A DNA stretch of 21,556 nt, from assembly GCA_023091735.1 (NCBI GenBank), contig JALKBU010000891.1:1-21556 (forward strand), given 5' to 3'. Made by a program: the position numbers and the translations under genes. Below the pieces are notes generated by a model. The model was not told where the DNA came from, searched no databases, and worked only from the letters and a program-made list of their open reading frames with translations. This stretch comes from Trichomonas tenax. Lineage: Eukaryota > Parabasalia > Trichomonadida > Trichomonadidae. Every line of letters begins with the position of its first letter. Within the stretch, counting starts at the first letter, position 1. This document shows positions 1-8,868 of this stretch, piece by piece.

Positions 1-1134
1 TTGACACTTTTCCATTTTTCCCGCGCAATCACGTCACTTTCCTTTATATTTGACATTCTGACTCTATATGTCAAACATAATTTACATGTCAGAAAAGCAC
101 GTTGTTCTATTTTGTCCCAGTCCCTTGGTTTTGTCAGTATTGATCCTAACCGTTATGTCATATTTGTCATGTAATGTCAGATTTGAAATCAGATATATGA
201 TAATTTTCCAATTTTGAAATCTCGAGAACTTAGGTTTACTAAGTTTAGTCCTTAATTGGGTATATTCCCTATGCCACATGGAATACACCATATAAATTTT
301 ATCGAAAAAAATTGGGAGGAAGGGAGTAAGAAGGACCTTTTCTATATTATTATTGTACTTTCCTAGAACTTTTTGCCTTAACTTTTAGCATGTCCCTGTA
401 GTTTCACTTTTCCATATATCTTCGGTAAAATTCGAAGGTTTTATCACAAAAAAATTAAACTTTTAAAAATGTTGGCCTCCTTAATGGCTAACTCCGCTGC
501 ATGAGCTTGCAGAGGCATCAATCATATGACGGCAATACAGATTTATAGATCGCATGACATCCACAACAGAAATATTCTTCAATATCTAATTTTGTGAATT
601 GAATCAATTTAATTTTCGACTTTACTTACCTCTCCTCTCCTCGCTTAGTTTTGCATGACATACCATACATCATACTACTCTAACCACTCATTAAAACTCA
701 TTACATTTTGAGACTGATATCTCATGGTATTAGATTTTCGCGGCAAAGTTCGGCATTATATACACATACATGAGCATAGTGGTATATCAAACTCTCACTC
801 CAAAATATTTTTTTGGTTTACATACCAATTTGACATGACAAATTTTTACATGACATATCATAAAATTTATTTGTCGAAAAGCACACAACATCAAAATGTA
901 TGTTCAATAATTGGATTTGGAATCGGATCTTCTTTTAAATTGCTATTCATGACTGTGTAAGCACATGTTATTGTCCTAAAGACTTCTTTGTCATTCAATT
1001 AATTGAAAATTTTGCATTTTTTGTAGAAATTCAAAATTAAGGTGAAAACAGGCTTCTTTGTATCCCAAAACATCTATTTACAGCGTTTTTCAATATAAAT
1101 TTAAAAGTATAAAAGTGCCAAAAGAATTATAAAA
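1..1134. other. Gene-poor AT-rich spacer with ACATGT-type motifs
   Basis: I see no convincing gene. A 78-codon open frame at 724-960 (+) and a 69-codon frame at 82-291 (-) have no recognisable domain and a composition like the surrounding spacer, so I do not call them. The stretch holds one exact copy of the dispersed word TTTACATGTC (81-90) and related words: TGTCATGTAA near 165, a TTGACATGACAA near 830 and TTACATGACA near 847. A less AT-rich patch near 490-535 could be the remnant of something, but I cannot identify it. No tRNA-like cloverleaf was found. Confidence 0.5.
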
Positions 1135-1611
1135 ATGGATGATTCGTTATTTGGTCCATGGAAACTTGATCCACCCGTAAACAAGTGGCACGAGTTTAAG
1201 ATCGGAAAGCTCGACTCTTGGTACCATGTTTCGGCGAATTCGCTTCAACCTCCAGGAAATACGAACGAAAAAAGTGGAAGCACATCATTAAATTCAACAC
1301 AAACATCACTAATACCGAGCTTGTCAAAGAAAATTAAGTCCAATCAATCTATTCAAGAGCCGGAAGAATCAACACCAGTTAAATCAGCACCGAAGCCGCA
1401 GCCGAGGTTTGCTACGAGAGAGAAATGGGATGAGCCGAGAAGCTTTGAGATGTTCATATCTGCGCCTCAATACACTTTGTGTGGTTGGCCAACGAATCCA
1501 ACTTCGATTGATGAAGCTTTGGGAACTACTAAAGACCTTCAATCGCCAAAGCAGCCGCCTGGAAAAGCAGGAAAGCGGCGAAAATCAGGAATTCCAATGA
1601 AATCAAATTAA
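1135..1611 (+). CDS. Small proline- and serine-rich orphan protein (158 aa)
   Basis: Function not recognised. The ATG at 1135 follows an A-rich leader and the frame closes with TAA. The N-terminal ~35 residues and a later segment (about residues 94-130) are rich in W, F, Y and P and look like two short conserved patches. They are joined by a low-complexity S/T/N/K linker (about 40-90) that is probably disordered, and the C-terminus is basic (KAGKRRKSG). There is no signal peptide or membrane segment. It converges on the PIBF1-like gene, with about 240 bp between the two stops. The layout of short aromatic/proline motifs in a disordered chain resembles some small axonemal proteins, but this is only a guess. 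Composition and a clean start support a real gene. Confidence 0.6.
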   Translation: MDDSLFGPWKLDPPVNKWHEFKIGKLDSWYHVSANSLQPPGNTNEKSGSTSLNSTQTSLIPSLSKKIKSNQSIQEPEESTPVKSAPKPQPRFATREKWDEPRSFEMFISAPQYTLCGWPTNPTSIDEALGTTKDLQSPKQPPGKAGKRRKSGIPMKSN

Positions 1612-1850
1612 CTTCAAACATTTTCATGTAATATTGTATTTTGTAATGTAACCCAAACAAAATTTGTAAAAATTATCTGTTATTTATATTAATGACAACT
1701 TAAATCAAATATATTTTCCATCAAATTGAATATTTCCATTTTAAAGCTCGTTTGTTATATAGCATTTCAAATTTGACTGAATTTTTAAGAAATTATATAT
1801 TGGAATGATAATTATAAAACAAATTTTATGAATAAACAATTATTAACATC
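1612..1850. other. Convergent 3' spacer
   Basis: AT-rich stretch between two convergent stop codons. It must hold the 3' ends of both transcripts. No hairpin or gene is visible. Confidence 0.4.
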
Positions 1851-3854
1851 TTAATCATATCTAGTGATGATGAATGGTGCAGGATCCACAGGTTCATGGA
1901 TAGGTTCATCCTCGGCGGCTGCTTTAGCAAATGGACAATCAGACATCTTTTTAGAAGTCTTCATATCTTCTTGCTGATTTGCGATTATGTTGTAGTCTCT
2001 AGAAATGTTCTGCTTCTCCATCATGAGTGTCTGGTTCTGCTCCAATAAGTATTGGATCTTCTTCTGCAGTTTCTTGATCTGTTCTTGCTTTTCAGAGAGC
2101 ATCTGAACGAAAACTTGTTGAGGTTGACCAGCAGCTGTGAGTTGGTCTTTCATGGAGCTGCACTCATCTTCCTTCTGTCCGAGCTTCTCTTTTGTCTCAT
2201 TCAACTCGGTTGTGAGCTCAGAGATTTGCTTCTGGAGTTGAATAACACGCTTGGAAAGTTGAATGCTCTGTTTAACACGACGATTTGCGTCTGATGGAAC
2301 AGCAATTGCAGAAGCGCCCTGCATATCGAGATTCTCGATTGCTGTATCGAGTTCACCTTCAAGACGTTCATACATCTGAGCTTTCTCAGTGAGATTTGCA
2401 ATTTTCTCTTCTGTAACTTTTTGATCGGCTTCCTTTGCCATTAATTCTTGCTTGATGATATCAAACTTTGCAGCAAAGGCATCTCTTTCATCAGTAGCAT
2501 CTTCAAGCTGTGCTTTGAGTTCTTCGTTCCTCAATTTGATGCTTTCTAATTCGTATGTTTTAACTCTTAAGTCTGATTGCACACGAGTTAACTCTGCTTC
2601 ATGTGCAAGTTGTAGCGTTTGGTATTCAGCGTGAACGGAACTGCGCTGTTCCTCACTCTTTCTAAGATCCTGACGCAGTTTCTTAACTTCATCCATAGCG
2701 TTGTTGTAAGATTTCTCCCATGTTGATGTTTCTCTTTGTCTGGCTTTTTCTGTGACTTCTCTGATGAATTCGATGTCAGTCCTGTTTCTTTCAGCGAGTT
2801 TAAGCACCTCAGACTGTATAACAGATCCAATATCTGTGCGTCTCTGCTCATTTGTGTTCAAGTGACGATGCATCAACTCATCGTTTGTCCTTGTGAGTCT
2901 GTCGATTTGTCCACGATAATCTGAGATAACAACCTTCATGTCGTTGTTGGCGCTGTTGAGGACATCGATCTGGCCCTTCATTGCTTCAACTTCACGCTGT
3001 GCAGCAATCAATTTCTTCTCAGATTTCTGGCTGTCAACTTGGTTTTGTTGATTTTGCTCGATTGTCTTCTTCAATCTTGCGATTTCATTTTCTAAGTTCT
3101 CTATCTTCGGTGATGGCTCTGGCTTCATGACAACAGGTGTAGTGGACTTCGATGCAAGTTTTGCTGTGAGTGATCGCACGAGTTCCTGCTGCGTCTCCAG
3201 TTCTGCTTGAATCTTTATCAATTCGGATCTCGCTTCGTTTTTCTGCGCTTCGCACTCTGATATTTTGCGAATAAACTCTCTGTCACGTCTGTACAGCTGA
3301 ACGGCGACGAACTGTGGAATAGAAAGTGCAGAGTCCGCTTGATCTTTCAGTTTATTGTATTCTTCATCAGAAAGTTTAGATAATTCAGTGAGATTGAGAT
3401 ATTCTCTGCTTGCTTTGATCTTCTGCTGTAGGACTTTCTTTTCATGTTTGAGCTGTTTAACTTGTTCCTGGAGGTTATTTAGATCAGGTGTTTGTTTTTT
3501 GAGTGCTTCGAGCTCGTTTGTCTTTTCTTGATACTGTTCTTTGAATTTACTAATTGCTTCATCGTATTTTTGGAACTGTTCTGTTAATTTTGAGATCGTT
3601 TTATTATATTTCAGCCTCATTGCATCGATTAAGTTGTCTCTTTGCTTTAGTTGTGCCTTCAAAGAGTCATCGCCACGTAATGGAGATAAAAATATCTTCG
3701 ATTTGACCGATTCTGGAGTTCCCATTATTTCAGATGACGAATAAGCTGTTGAAAGAGCTTCATTTATTTCTTGTATAAGCGACGACGAGTAACTGCTCAG
3801 TCCTAAGTTGTTTATAATGTCTGAAAATGTACTGGCACTCTCAGGACTGCTCAT
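1851..3854 (-). CDS. PIBF1: PIBF1/CEP90-like coiled-coil basal-body protein (667 aa)
   Basis: This is almost entirely heptad coiled coil (about residues 65-640) after a Ser-rich N-terminus. I call it PIBF1/CEP90 because two landmark segments match the animal protein as I remember it: LSDEEYNKLK followed by LSIPQFVAVQLY (residues 161-188), and RRVKQSIQLSKRVIQLQKQ (525-543) within a further ~75 matching residues. Length is close to the human protein (about 750 aa). In animals CEP90 sits at centriolar satellites and distal appendages, works with OFD1 and MNR/MOONR, and is needed to build cilia; a basal-body role in this flagellate is inference. The C-terminus here ends in an acidic/proline tail (from about residue 645) not seen in the part of the family I recall. 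The start is the first ATG (3854), followed by MSSPES. A generic myosin- or CEP290-like coiled coil is the alternative. Confidence 0.8.
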   Translation of the reverse strand: MSSPESASTFSDIINNLGLSSYSSSLIQEINEALSTAYSSSEIMGTPESVKSKIFLSPLRGDDSLKAQLKQRDNLIDAMRLKYNKTISKLTEQFQKYDEAISKFKEQYQEKTNELEALKKQTPDLNNLQEQVKQLKHEKKVLQQKIKASREYLNLTELSKLSDEEYNKLKDQADSALSIPQFVAVQLYRRDREFIRKISECEAQKNEARSELIKIQAELETQQELVRSLTAKLASKSTTPVVMKPEPSPKIENLENEIARLKKTIEQNQQNQVDSQKSEKKLIAAQREVEAMKGQIDVLNSANNDMKVVISDYRGQIDRLTRTNDELMHRHLNTNEQRRTDIGSVIQSEVLKLAERNRTDIEFIREVTEKARQRETSTWEKSYNNAMDEVKKLRQDLRKSEEQRSSVHAEYQTLQLAHEAELTRVQSDLRVKTYELESIKLRNEELKAQLEDATDERDAFAAKFDIIKQELMAKEADQKVTEEKIANLTEKAQMYERLEGELDTAIENLDMQGASAIAVPSDANRRVKQSIQLSKRVIQLQKQISELTTELNETKEKLGQKEDECSSMKDQLTAAGQPQQVFVQMLSEKQEQIKKLQKKIQYLLEQNQTLMMEKQNISRDYNIIANQQEDMKTSKKMSDCPFAKAAAEDEPIHEPVDPAPFIITRYD

Positions 3855-4522
3855 TTAAAAATCTGTACGTTTATAAAAATTTACTTCTTCAAAATTTTCA
3901 CATAATTATATTCTTCATTATGTGTTAACAATTATCATAACTAAACAATTCTTTAAATGTCAAATTATATATGATGCAACTGGTCTAGTTTGATTTAATT
4001 GCAAGAAATATATTTGCTACATATTTTTGTCTATGAAACAAAAAGAAAATATTTTTTTGAAAAAAAAATTATCGAAAAAAGTATTTGAATGCAGCTATTA
4101 AGTATATTCCTTGTATTTGCAAGTTATTTTTTAGTCATTTCATGGATTTTAAATACCCAGAAATTATTTTAATATAACAAAAAAGGAAAAATCATATATA
4201 AAAAGTAAAAATTTTCAACTAAACAGATAGCTCATTTTTTGAATATGAAATGTTATTTTAATGCCATTGGCAAAAGTATAAAGAGGCAATATTATATTTC
4301 AAGTTTTACATTATTTCGATTATATCACAACAAAAAATATGATTTCGTTTCAAATAGCTATGATAATTGATATGCACTAAGCTATTCAAATATACCCAAC
4401 AAGGGAAAGAGCATGTATACGCATACAAAAAATCTTTGATATTGAAATATATAAGAAATCGAATAAATTCTTTTCCAAAAAGATACAACTTACGAAGTAT
4501 ATATTAAATACGCAGTTTATGG

Positions 4523-4567
4523 TCGCATTAATTTATTTTGCTAATCGAAATTCGCATTTTAATGCGA
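4523..4567. promoter_or_regulatory. TCGCATT direct and inverted repeat cluster upstream of calnexin
   Basis: TCGCATTAA at 4523 is followed by the near-palindrome TCGCATTTTAATGCGA at 4552-4567 (7-bp arms, TT centre). That makes three copies of TCGCATT within 45 bp, two direct and one inverted, about 90-150 bp before the calnexin start. CpG-containing words are uncommon in this spacer, so the clustering stands out. A transcription-factor site is an inference. Confidence 0.35.
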
Positions 4568-4651
4568 TTTTTGGTATATATACACTAAAGAGATACTATT
4601 TATAATTAAAAGTGAGGTAAAGAAATAATATTTACGACGATTATTTCGGGC

Positions 4652-4660
4652 TCAATTCTC
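4652..4660 (+). promoter_or_regulatory. Possible trichomonad initiator (Inr) of calnexin
   Basis: TCAATTCTC resembles the trichomonad initiator, whose core is TCA with A as +1 followed by a pyrimidine/A-T-rich run, usually within about 20 nt of the start codon. It lies 19 nt before an ATG at 4671. That ATG is in a different frame from calnexin, which is discussed in the findings. Confidence 0.35.
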
Positions 4661-4701
4661 GTTTGGCAAAATGGCCGAACAAACTGGCCGCATTTTTAAT
4701 T

Positions 4702-6336
4702 ATGTTAGTAAATTTGTTCTTCAATGGCATCCGTGCTGCTGAGGACGCAATCCCACAGCAACCAGAGGGTGGCTATGTCCATTTCCTCTCTGCCAATGAT
4801 GCTGACTGGCAAGAAAAGTTTATTATTTCTAAACTCCCTAACATCACAGGTGAATGGGCTGTCGAAGAGGCCATGAACCCACAGGCCGTCCCAGGCGAGA
4901 AGCTCTTCAAGATGAAAGTTGCTTCTAGATACTACGGTGCTTCTATCCCACTTGCTTCACCACTTACACTTAAGGACGAAACACTCGTCATCCAGTACGA
5001 AGTCCGCCTCGAGGAGGAACTTAACTGCGGCGGTGCTTATGTTAAGCTCTTCTCCACAGAAAATTACAATGCTGAGGAAACATCCAACGAGACAAAGTAC
5101 TCCATCATGTTTGGCCCAGACAAATGCGGCTCCACAAATAAGGTCCACTTCATCTTCCGCCACAAGAACCCGAAGACAGGCGTTATTGAGGAGAAGCACA
5201 TGAATGATGCCCCATCAATCAGGACAGACAAGAACAACCACCTTTACACCCTCATTGTCCGTCCAGACAACTCCTTCGAAATCTTGATCGATGCCGAATC
5301 AGTTAAGCAGGGCAACCTCCTTTCCGATTTCACACCATCTGTCAACCCACCAAAGATGATCGACGATCCAACAGACAAGAAGCCAGAAGATTGGGTCGAT
5401 GAGGCCAAGATCCCAGATCCAGAGGCCAAGAAGCCAGAGGATTGGGATGAGGACGCTCCAGAGTACATCCCAGACCCAACAAAGACAACAGCTCCAGAGG
5501 GCTGGTTATTCAATGAGCCAAAGTTCGTTCCAGATCCAGATGCCAAGAAGCCAGATGACTGGGAAGACGACATCCACGGCGAGTGGGAAGCCCCAACAAT
5601 TGCTAACCCGAAGTGCCAGGCTGCTCCAGGCTGCGGCGAGTACGAGGCTCCTCTCATCAAGAACGAGGCTTACAAGGGCAAGTGGAGAGCTCCACTCATT
5701 GACAACCCAGCTTACAAGGGTGTTTGGAAGCCACGCCAGATCGAGAACCCGAACTATTTCGAGGATAACCACCCACACAACTTCATGCCAATCACAGCCA
5801 TCGGCTTCGATCTTTGGGAAGTTAACAAGATGCTTGGTTTCACAAACCTCTACATTGGTAAGGATGAGGCCGCCGTCATGAAGTGGAACGAAGACCACTT
5901 CAAGCCAAAGCACATCAAGCAGGAGGCTGAGCAGAAAAAGCTTGAACCAAAGCCAGAGACACCATCCACAAACTTCGTTGAGAAGGTTGCTACATACATG
6001 CAGAACCTCATCGATGCATACATGAACCTCTACAAGCAGAACCCAGCCGTCATCATCGCTTGCACAGCTGGTGCCGTTCTCGTCCCAATCATCCTCATCA
6101 TCGTCGCTTGCTGCAAGTCCGACGACGAAGTTGAAGAGCCAGCTGAGGAAGAGAAGAAGGAGGCTAAGGTCACAGAGGAAAAGGCTGAGGAAGAGGAGAA
6201 GCCAGCCGAGGAGGAAGAAGAAAAGAAGGAAGAGGAGAAGCCAACCGAAGAAGAAGAGAAGAAGGTTGAGTCTCCAAAGCCAGCCGAGGCTAAGAAGCGC
6301 AAGGGTGGCAAGGGCCGCAATGCTGACAATTTCTAA
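4702..6336 (+). CDS. CNX1: Calnexin, ER lectin chaperone (544 aa from first in-frame ATG)
   Basis: Membrane-bound ER lectin that holds monoglucosylated glycoproteins during folding. Both calreticulin-family signatures are present: a CGGAYVKLF box (about residues 109-117) and MFGPDKCG (136-143). The P-domain arm (about 219-350) has repeats of the type PDPxAKKPEDW followed by repeats of the type GxWxAPxIxNP. A single membrane helix (about 448-471) and an acidic/lysine cytosolic tail rich in E and K mark calnexin rather than calreticulin. The first in-frame ATG is 4702, giving a short signal peptide (MLVNLFFNGIRA, then AED); the open frame extends back to 4621 without another ATG. Codon choice is strongly biased (almost all CCA for Pro, ACA for Thr), which suggests high expression. 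The stop is embedded in TAAA, the form described for trichomonad polyadenylation signals. Confidence 0.95.
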   Translation: MLVNLFFNGIRAAEDAIPQQPEGGYVHFLSANDADWQEKFIISKLPNITGEWAVEEAMNPQAVPGEKLFKMKVASRYYGASIPLASPLTLKDETLVIQYEVRLEEELNCGGAYVKLFSTENYNAEETSNETKYSIMFGPDKCGSTNKVHFIFRHKNPKTGVIEEKHMNDAPSIRTDKNNHLYTLIVRPDNSFEILIDAESVKQGNLLSDFTPSVNPPKMIDDPTDKKPEDWVDEAKIPDPEAKKPEDWDEDAPEYIPDPTKTTAPEGWLFNEPKFVPDPDAKKPDDWEDDIHGEWEAPTIANPKCQAAPGCGEYEAPLIKNEAYKGKWRAPLIDNPAYKGVWKPRQIENPNYFEDNHPHNFMPITAIGFDLWEVNKMLGFTNLYIGKDEAAVMKWNEDHFKPKHIKQEAEQKKLEPKPETPSTNFVEKVATYMQNLIDAYMNLYKQNPAVIIACTAGAVLVPIILIIVACCKSDDEVEEPAEEEKKEAKVTEEKAEEEEKPAEEEEEKKEEEKPTEEEEKKVESPKPAEAKKRKGGKGRNADNF

Positions 6337-6572
6337 ATTCATTAAGTACACATTACACACATAAACATTAAAAATTATTAATTGTATTTTTTTTCTTATT
6401 TTGCAAAACATGCTTTTTGTAATATTATATAAAAGCATGTGCTTGATTATTTAAAAGATTTGCTTTTGAAATTGATATTTTTAAAATAAATGCAATAAAA
6501 TCAAATGGAAAGTAAAACTGTATTTACAAATTATAAATATAAGTTTACTATAGAAAGCGTGATTTGTTAGAT

Positions 6573-6857
6573 TTAAGTGTCGCGAAGTGTGAATAAATAA
6601 TTTGCTTCGAGCTTATGCATTGTATGGAGAGCTTCAGCAACGCGGAATCTAAGATCGTGAAATGCCTGCATACTTAATTCTACTGTCTGAAATGTTCCAT
6701 CTGATAATTCGAATCTTAAGATAATGAAAGGCTGCATAACGTTGTTAACAGAAGAGGATGACAGAATGACGTCGGCACGCCATGTCATCGACTTAAGATA
6801 AGGAATGTTATCTGCTGAAGGAGCTGCACTTTCCTCCATAATAAATATATTGAACAT
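6573..6857 (-). CDS. COMM-domain protein, COMMD6-like minimal form (94 aa)
   Basis: Most of the protein is one COMM domain (about residues 20-86): a Trp after the first strand segment (TWRADVILSSS), a central PFIILRFELSDG strand pair, and a C-terminal helix with FHDLRFRVAEAL and a closing LE. Most COMMD proteins carry a helical domain of about 70-100 residues before this; here only some 20 residues precede it, as in animal COMMD6. COMMD proteins form ring-shaped hetero-oligomers (Commander complex with CCDC22/CCDC93) that recycle membrane proteins from endosomes. Two starts are possible: ATG at 6857 (MFNIFIMEES) or ATG at 6839 (MEES). The second gives a more typical soluble N-terminus. The gene sits tail-to-tail with calnexin (about 235 bp apart). 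Confidence 0.82.
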   Translation of the reverse strand: MFNIFIMEESAAPSADNIPYLKSMTWRADVILSSSSVNNVMQPFIILRFELSDGTFQTVELSMQAFHDLRFRVAEALHTMHKLEANYLFTLRDT

Positions 6858-7418
6858 AGTTGTTCAATTTCCTCTCATTTTTGCAAATTGTCATTTTTCA
6901 AGAATTATTTATTTTAACATCGCTATTAAACTTAGGCAGATCTGTAGACAAATATTTTCATTAAAATTATGATGTTTCTTTGATATTCAATTTTTCAAAA
7001 AATTAATATTCAGAATTGAACCATGACATTCTAACCTTAATACATACACACGATGAAAATAATGGTGGTTAAATAAAGATTGATTTGAAACATAGTTATA
7101 TTTTTGCTCCAAATTGAACAATATCAGTTTAATAAATATGTAATTATTATAAACATATTTATGCTATGTATGAGTGTCAATATAACAACAGTATAGAAAT
7201 GTCGAAATGACCTACACAAAAACATTTATCCAATCATTAATTCATTCGATAATGATTGATTTCGTAAATTGAAATACAGCTTTTAAACTAATAGGAATAT
7301 CCAGTGCCTGCTACAGTTTTAAATTATATTATTTAAAGGTATTTAGTGTTAAATGATATTTTTTTTGACATTGCAAAATATTTTTTAGCCAATCAAATGT
7401 CACTTTTTAAAATTATCA
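6858..7418. other. Divergent spacer, nothing distinct
   Basis: About 560 bp of AT-rich DNA between the divergent COMM-domain and cornichon genes. It must hold both promoters. I see no ORF, RNA gene or repeat of note, only scattered TGTCAAT/TTGACAT-like words. Confidence 0.4.
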
Positions 7419-7817
7419 ATGTGGGTTTTTTCATTAATTACATTGTTAATTTTAATCGGCCTCACAACATTATACATTATAATCATCAACAATCTTGTTG
7501 ACTTCCAAACTGATCGCATTAATCCTCTCGATATCTGTAGTTCATTAGATAAACTAATAAAGCCTGTGAAAATTATCCATTTGGTTGCAGCGGCATCAAC
7601 GCTGATGTCTATTAAGTATTGCTTCCCTGTTACTATATTCAATTTAGGTGTTGCATATTATTTCTTTTCTCAAACAAAGACACACAGATATTTTGAACCG
7701 CTTACGATTGTACGTGACTCTGATAGCAAGAAATACAAGTTAATCGGCTGTTTGGTTGGTGTTGTATTATCTTTTATCTATATGTTAGTTTATACAATAG
7801 TTGACATGCTTATGTGA
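7419..7817 (+). CDS. Cornichon/Erv14 family ER cargo receptor (132 aa)
   Basis: Three or four hydrophobic segments (about residues 2-25, 50-85 and 106-131) and the family signature INPLDICSSLDKLIKPVKIIH after the first helix (residues 34-54; animal and yeast forms read NPxDxCxxLN..xxPExxxH). Cornichon proteins are small ER-Golgi membrane receptors that recruit transmembrane cargo into COPII vesicles. The length is normal for the family (about 130-160 aa). The ATG at 7419 directly follows ATTATCA, so the leader may be extremely short. It would act in the same early secretory pathway as calnexin, though the genes are not an operon. Identification rests on the signature plus topology; the C-terminal half is diverged. 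Confidence 0.85.
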   Translation: MWVFSLITLLILIGLTTLYIIIINNLVDFQTDRINPLDICSSLDKLIKPVKIIHLVAAASTLMSIKYCFPVTIFNLGVAYYFFSQTKTHRYFEPLTIVRDSDSKKYKLIGCLVGVVLSFIYMLVYTIVDMLM

Positions 7818-8868
7818 GCATGGGTCTATGTTTTAAATAAATTTTAACTCTCATGATCTTATATAATATCTTATACTTTCACTTTTTGCTATAAAACATT
7901 GTGGATATCTCAATTATTATCTAGCTGTGGATGGCATATATCTTAGTACGATTGATGGAAATCTCAAGTGATAAGGCACCCACACAGAAGCATTTCTTGC
8001 ATCATGTCAGTTCAAATACACAGTTTTTTTATCATGACTAAATGGAAGATTTTCTTTGAGCATCTTTTATCCTTATGATCTTTTGGTATCATTAATCATC
8101 CAAACAAAGAAAATGAAATATACATGCAAATATTTGAATACTCCGATAATCTTGAGACATTCTAATAAGCAAGTACGAGCACATGAATTTGTCGACTGTT
8201 AAGATTTTTATCATTTTTTCAATATCTTCAAAAATGTTGGCAAATTTTAAAAAAGTCGTGAGTGCCTCAATTTTTTTATAAGTTCCAAAAAAGAAGCCTT
8301 TAAAATGAATAAGAAACAACATTTCTTCACTACACATTACACAAGACATCGAAGTTGGATGCATTTTAGTTACATAAATATAATCATATATAGGTTCTAT
8401 TATTAAAATATTAACATTTAATAGATGTGATTGTTGATAGCGATTGAATTCCTTTTTGTATTTGAGCTTTCAGTGTAAAATACACATTCTACGTACACTT
8501 TATATAAACTTTTTCCACCTCTCAATTAAACATGGGAAGAAAAGTTTTTCTACTAAATTCTAGCACTCCGTTTAAAACGAAACTATGATGATATGTTGTC
8601 CATACACTAGAAGACACATTAGCAAAGAATTGAGGACATCAAAAGAGGCTCTTTTTTGAGAAAAACATATAAAAACATTTATTTTCATCAATTTATTTTC
8701 CTGCTGATATATCAATAAACAAAACAAATCGAAGGATTCTAATAGCATAGATAGAAAGCCCTTCTGTTAGTGTTACATTGTGTAATGATGAAACATTACA
8801 ATCATTTATATATGCACTAGTGACTAGTCGTGTTTAATAATTTGACAAAAAATATTGATGAAGTTGTA
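7818..8868. other. Gene-free AT-rich spacer with a possible decayed ORF
   Basis: About 1 kb without a supported gene. A 90-codon frame on the minus strand (8092-8364, ATG start) has a helix-like composition with repeated K/I/F/L pattern and two Cys near its start. It has no recognised domain and no flanking coding continuation, so it could be chance or a fragment of a larger decayed gene. No RNA gene was recognised. Confidence 0.35.

Larger units (their letters stand above)
3855..4662. other. Divergent spacer between PIBF1-like and calnexin genes
   Basis: About 800 bp of very AT-rich DNA between two divergent genes, so it should contain both promoters. No ORF in it looks like a protein (the 60-codon frame at 4306-4488 is AT-driven). 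The only structured part I see is the TCGCATT cluster at 4523-4567 and the initiator-like sequence at 4652-4660, both entered separately. Confidence 0.45.

Noticed and set aside
724..960. 78-codon plus-strand frame
   Set aside because: No domain, H/S/F/I-rich as expected of AT-rich spacer, overlaps dispersed ACATG-type words. Could not be supported as a gene.
5399..5881. 160-codon and other overlapping frames on the plus strand in calnexin
   Set aside because: Out-of-frame shadows of the repetitive P-domain; composition R/S/Q-rich with no homology.
5506..6438. 310-codon antisense frame over calnexin
   Set aside because: It is produced by the biased codons of calnexin; the translation is a run of L, F, W and V reflecting the E/K tail in reverse, with no domain.
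8092..8364. 90-codon minus-strand frame
   Set aside because: Helix-like, but no recognised family or second supporting feature. Kept only as a possible decayed fragment in the spacer entry.
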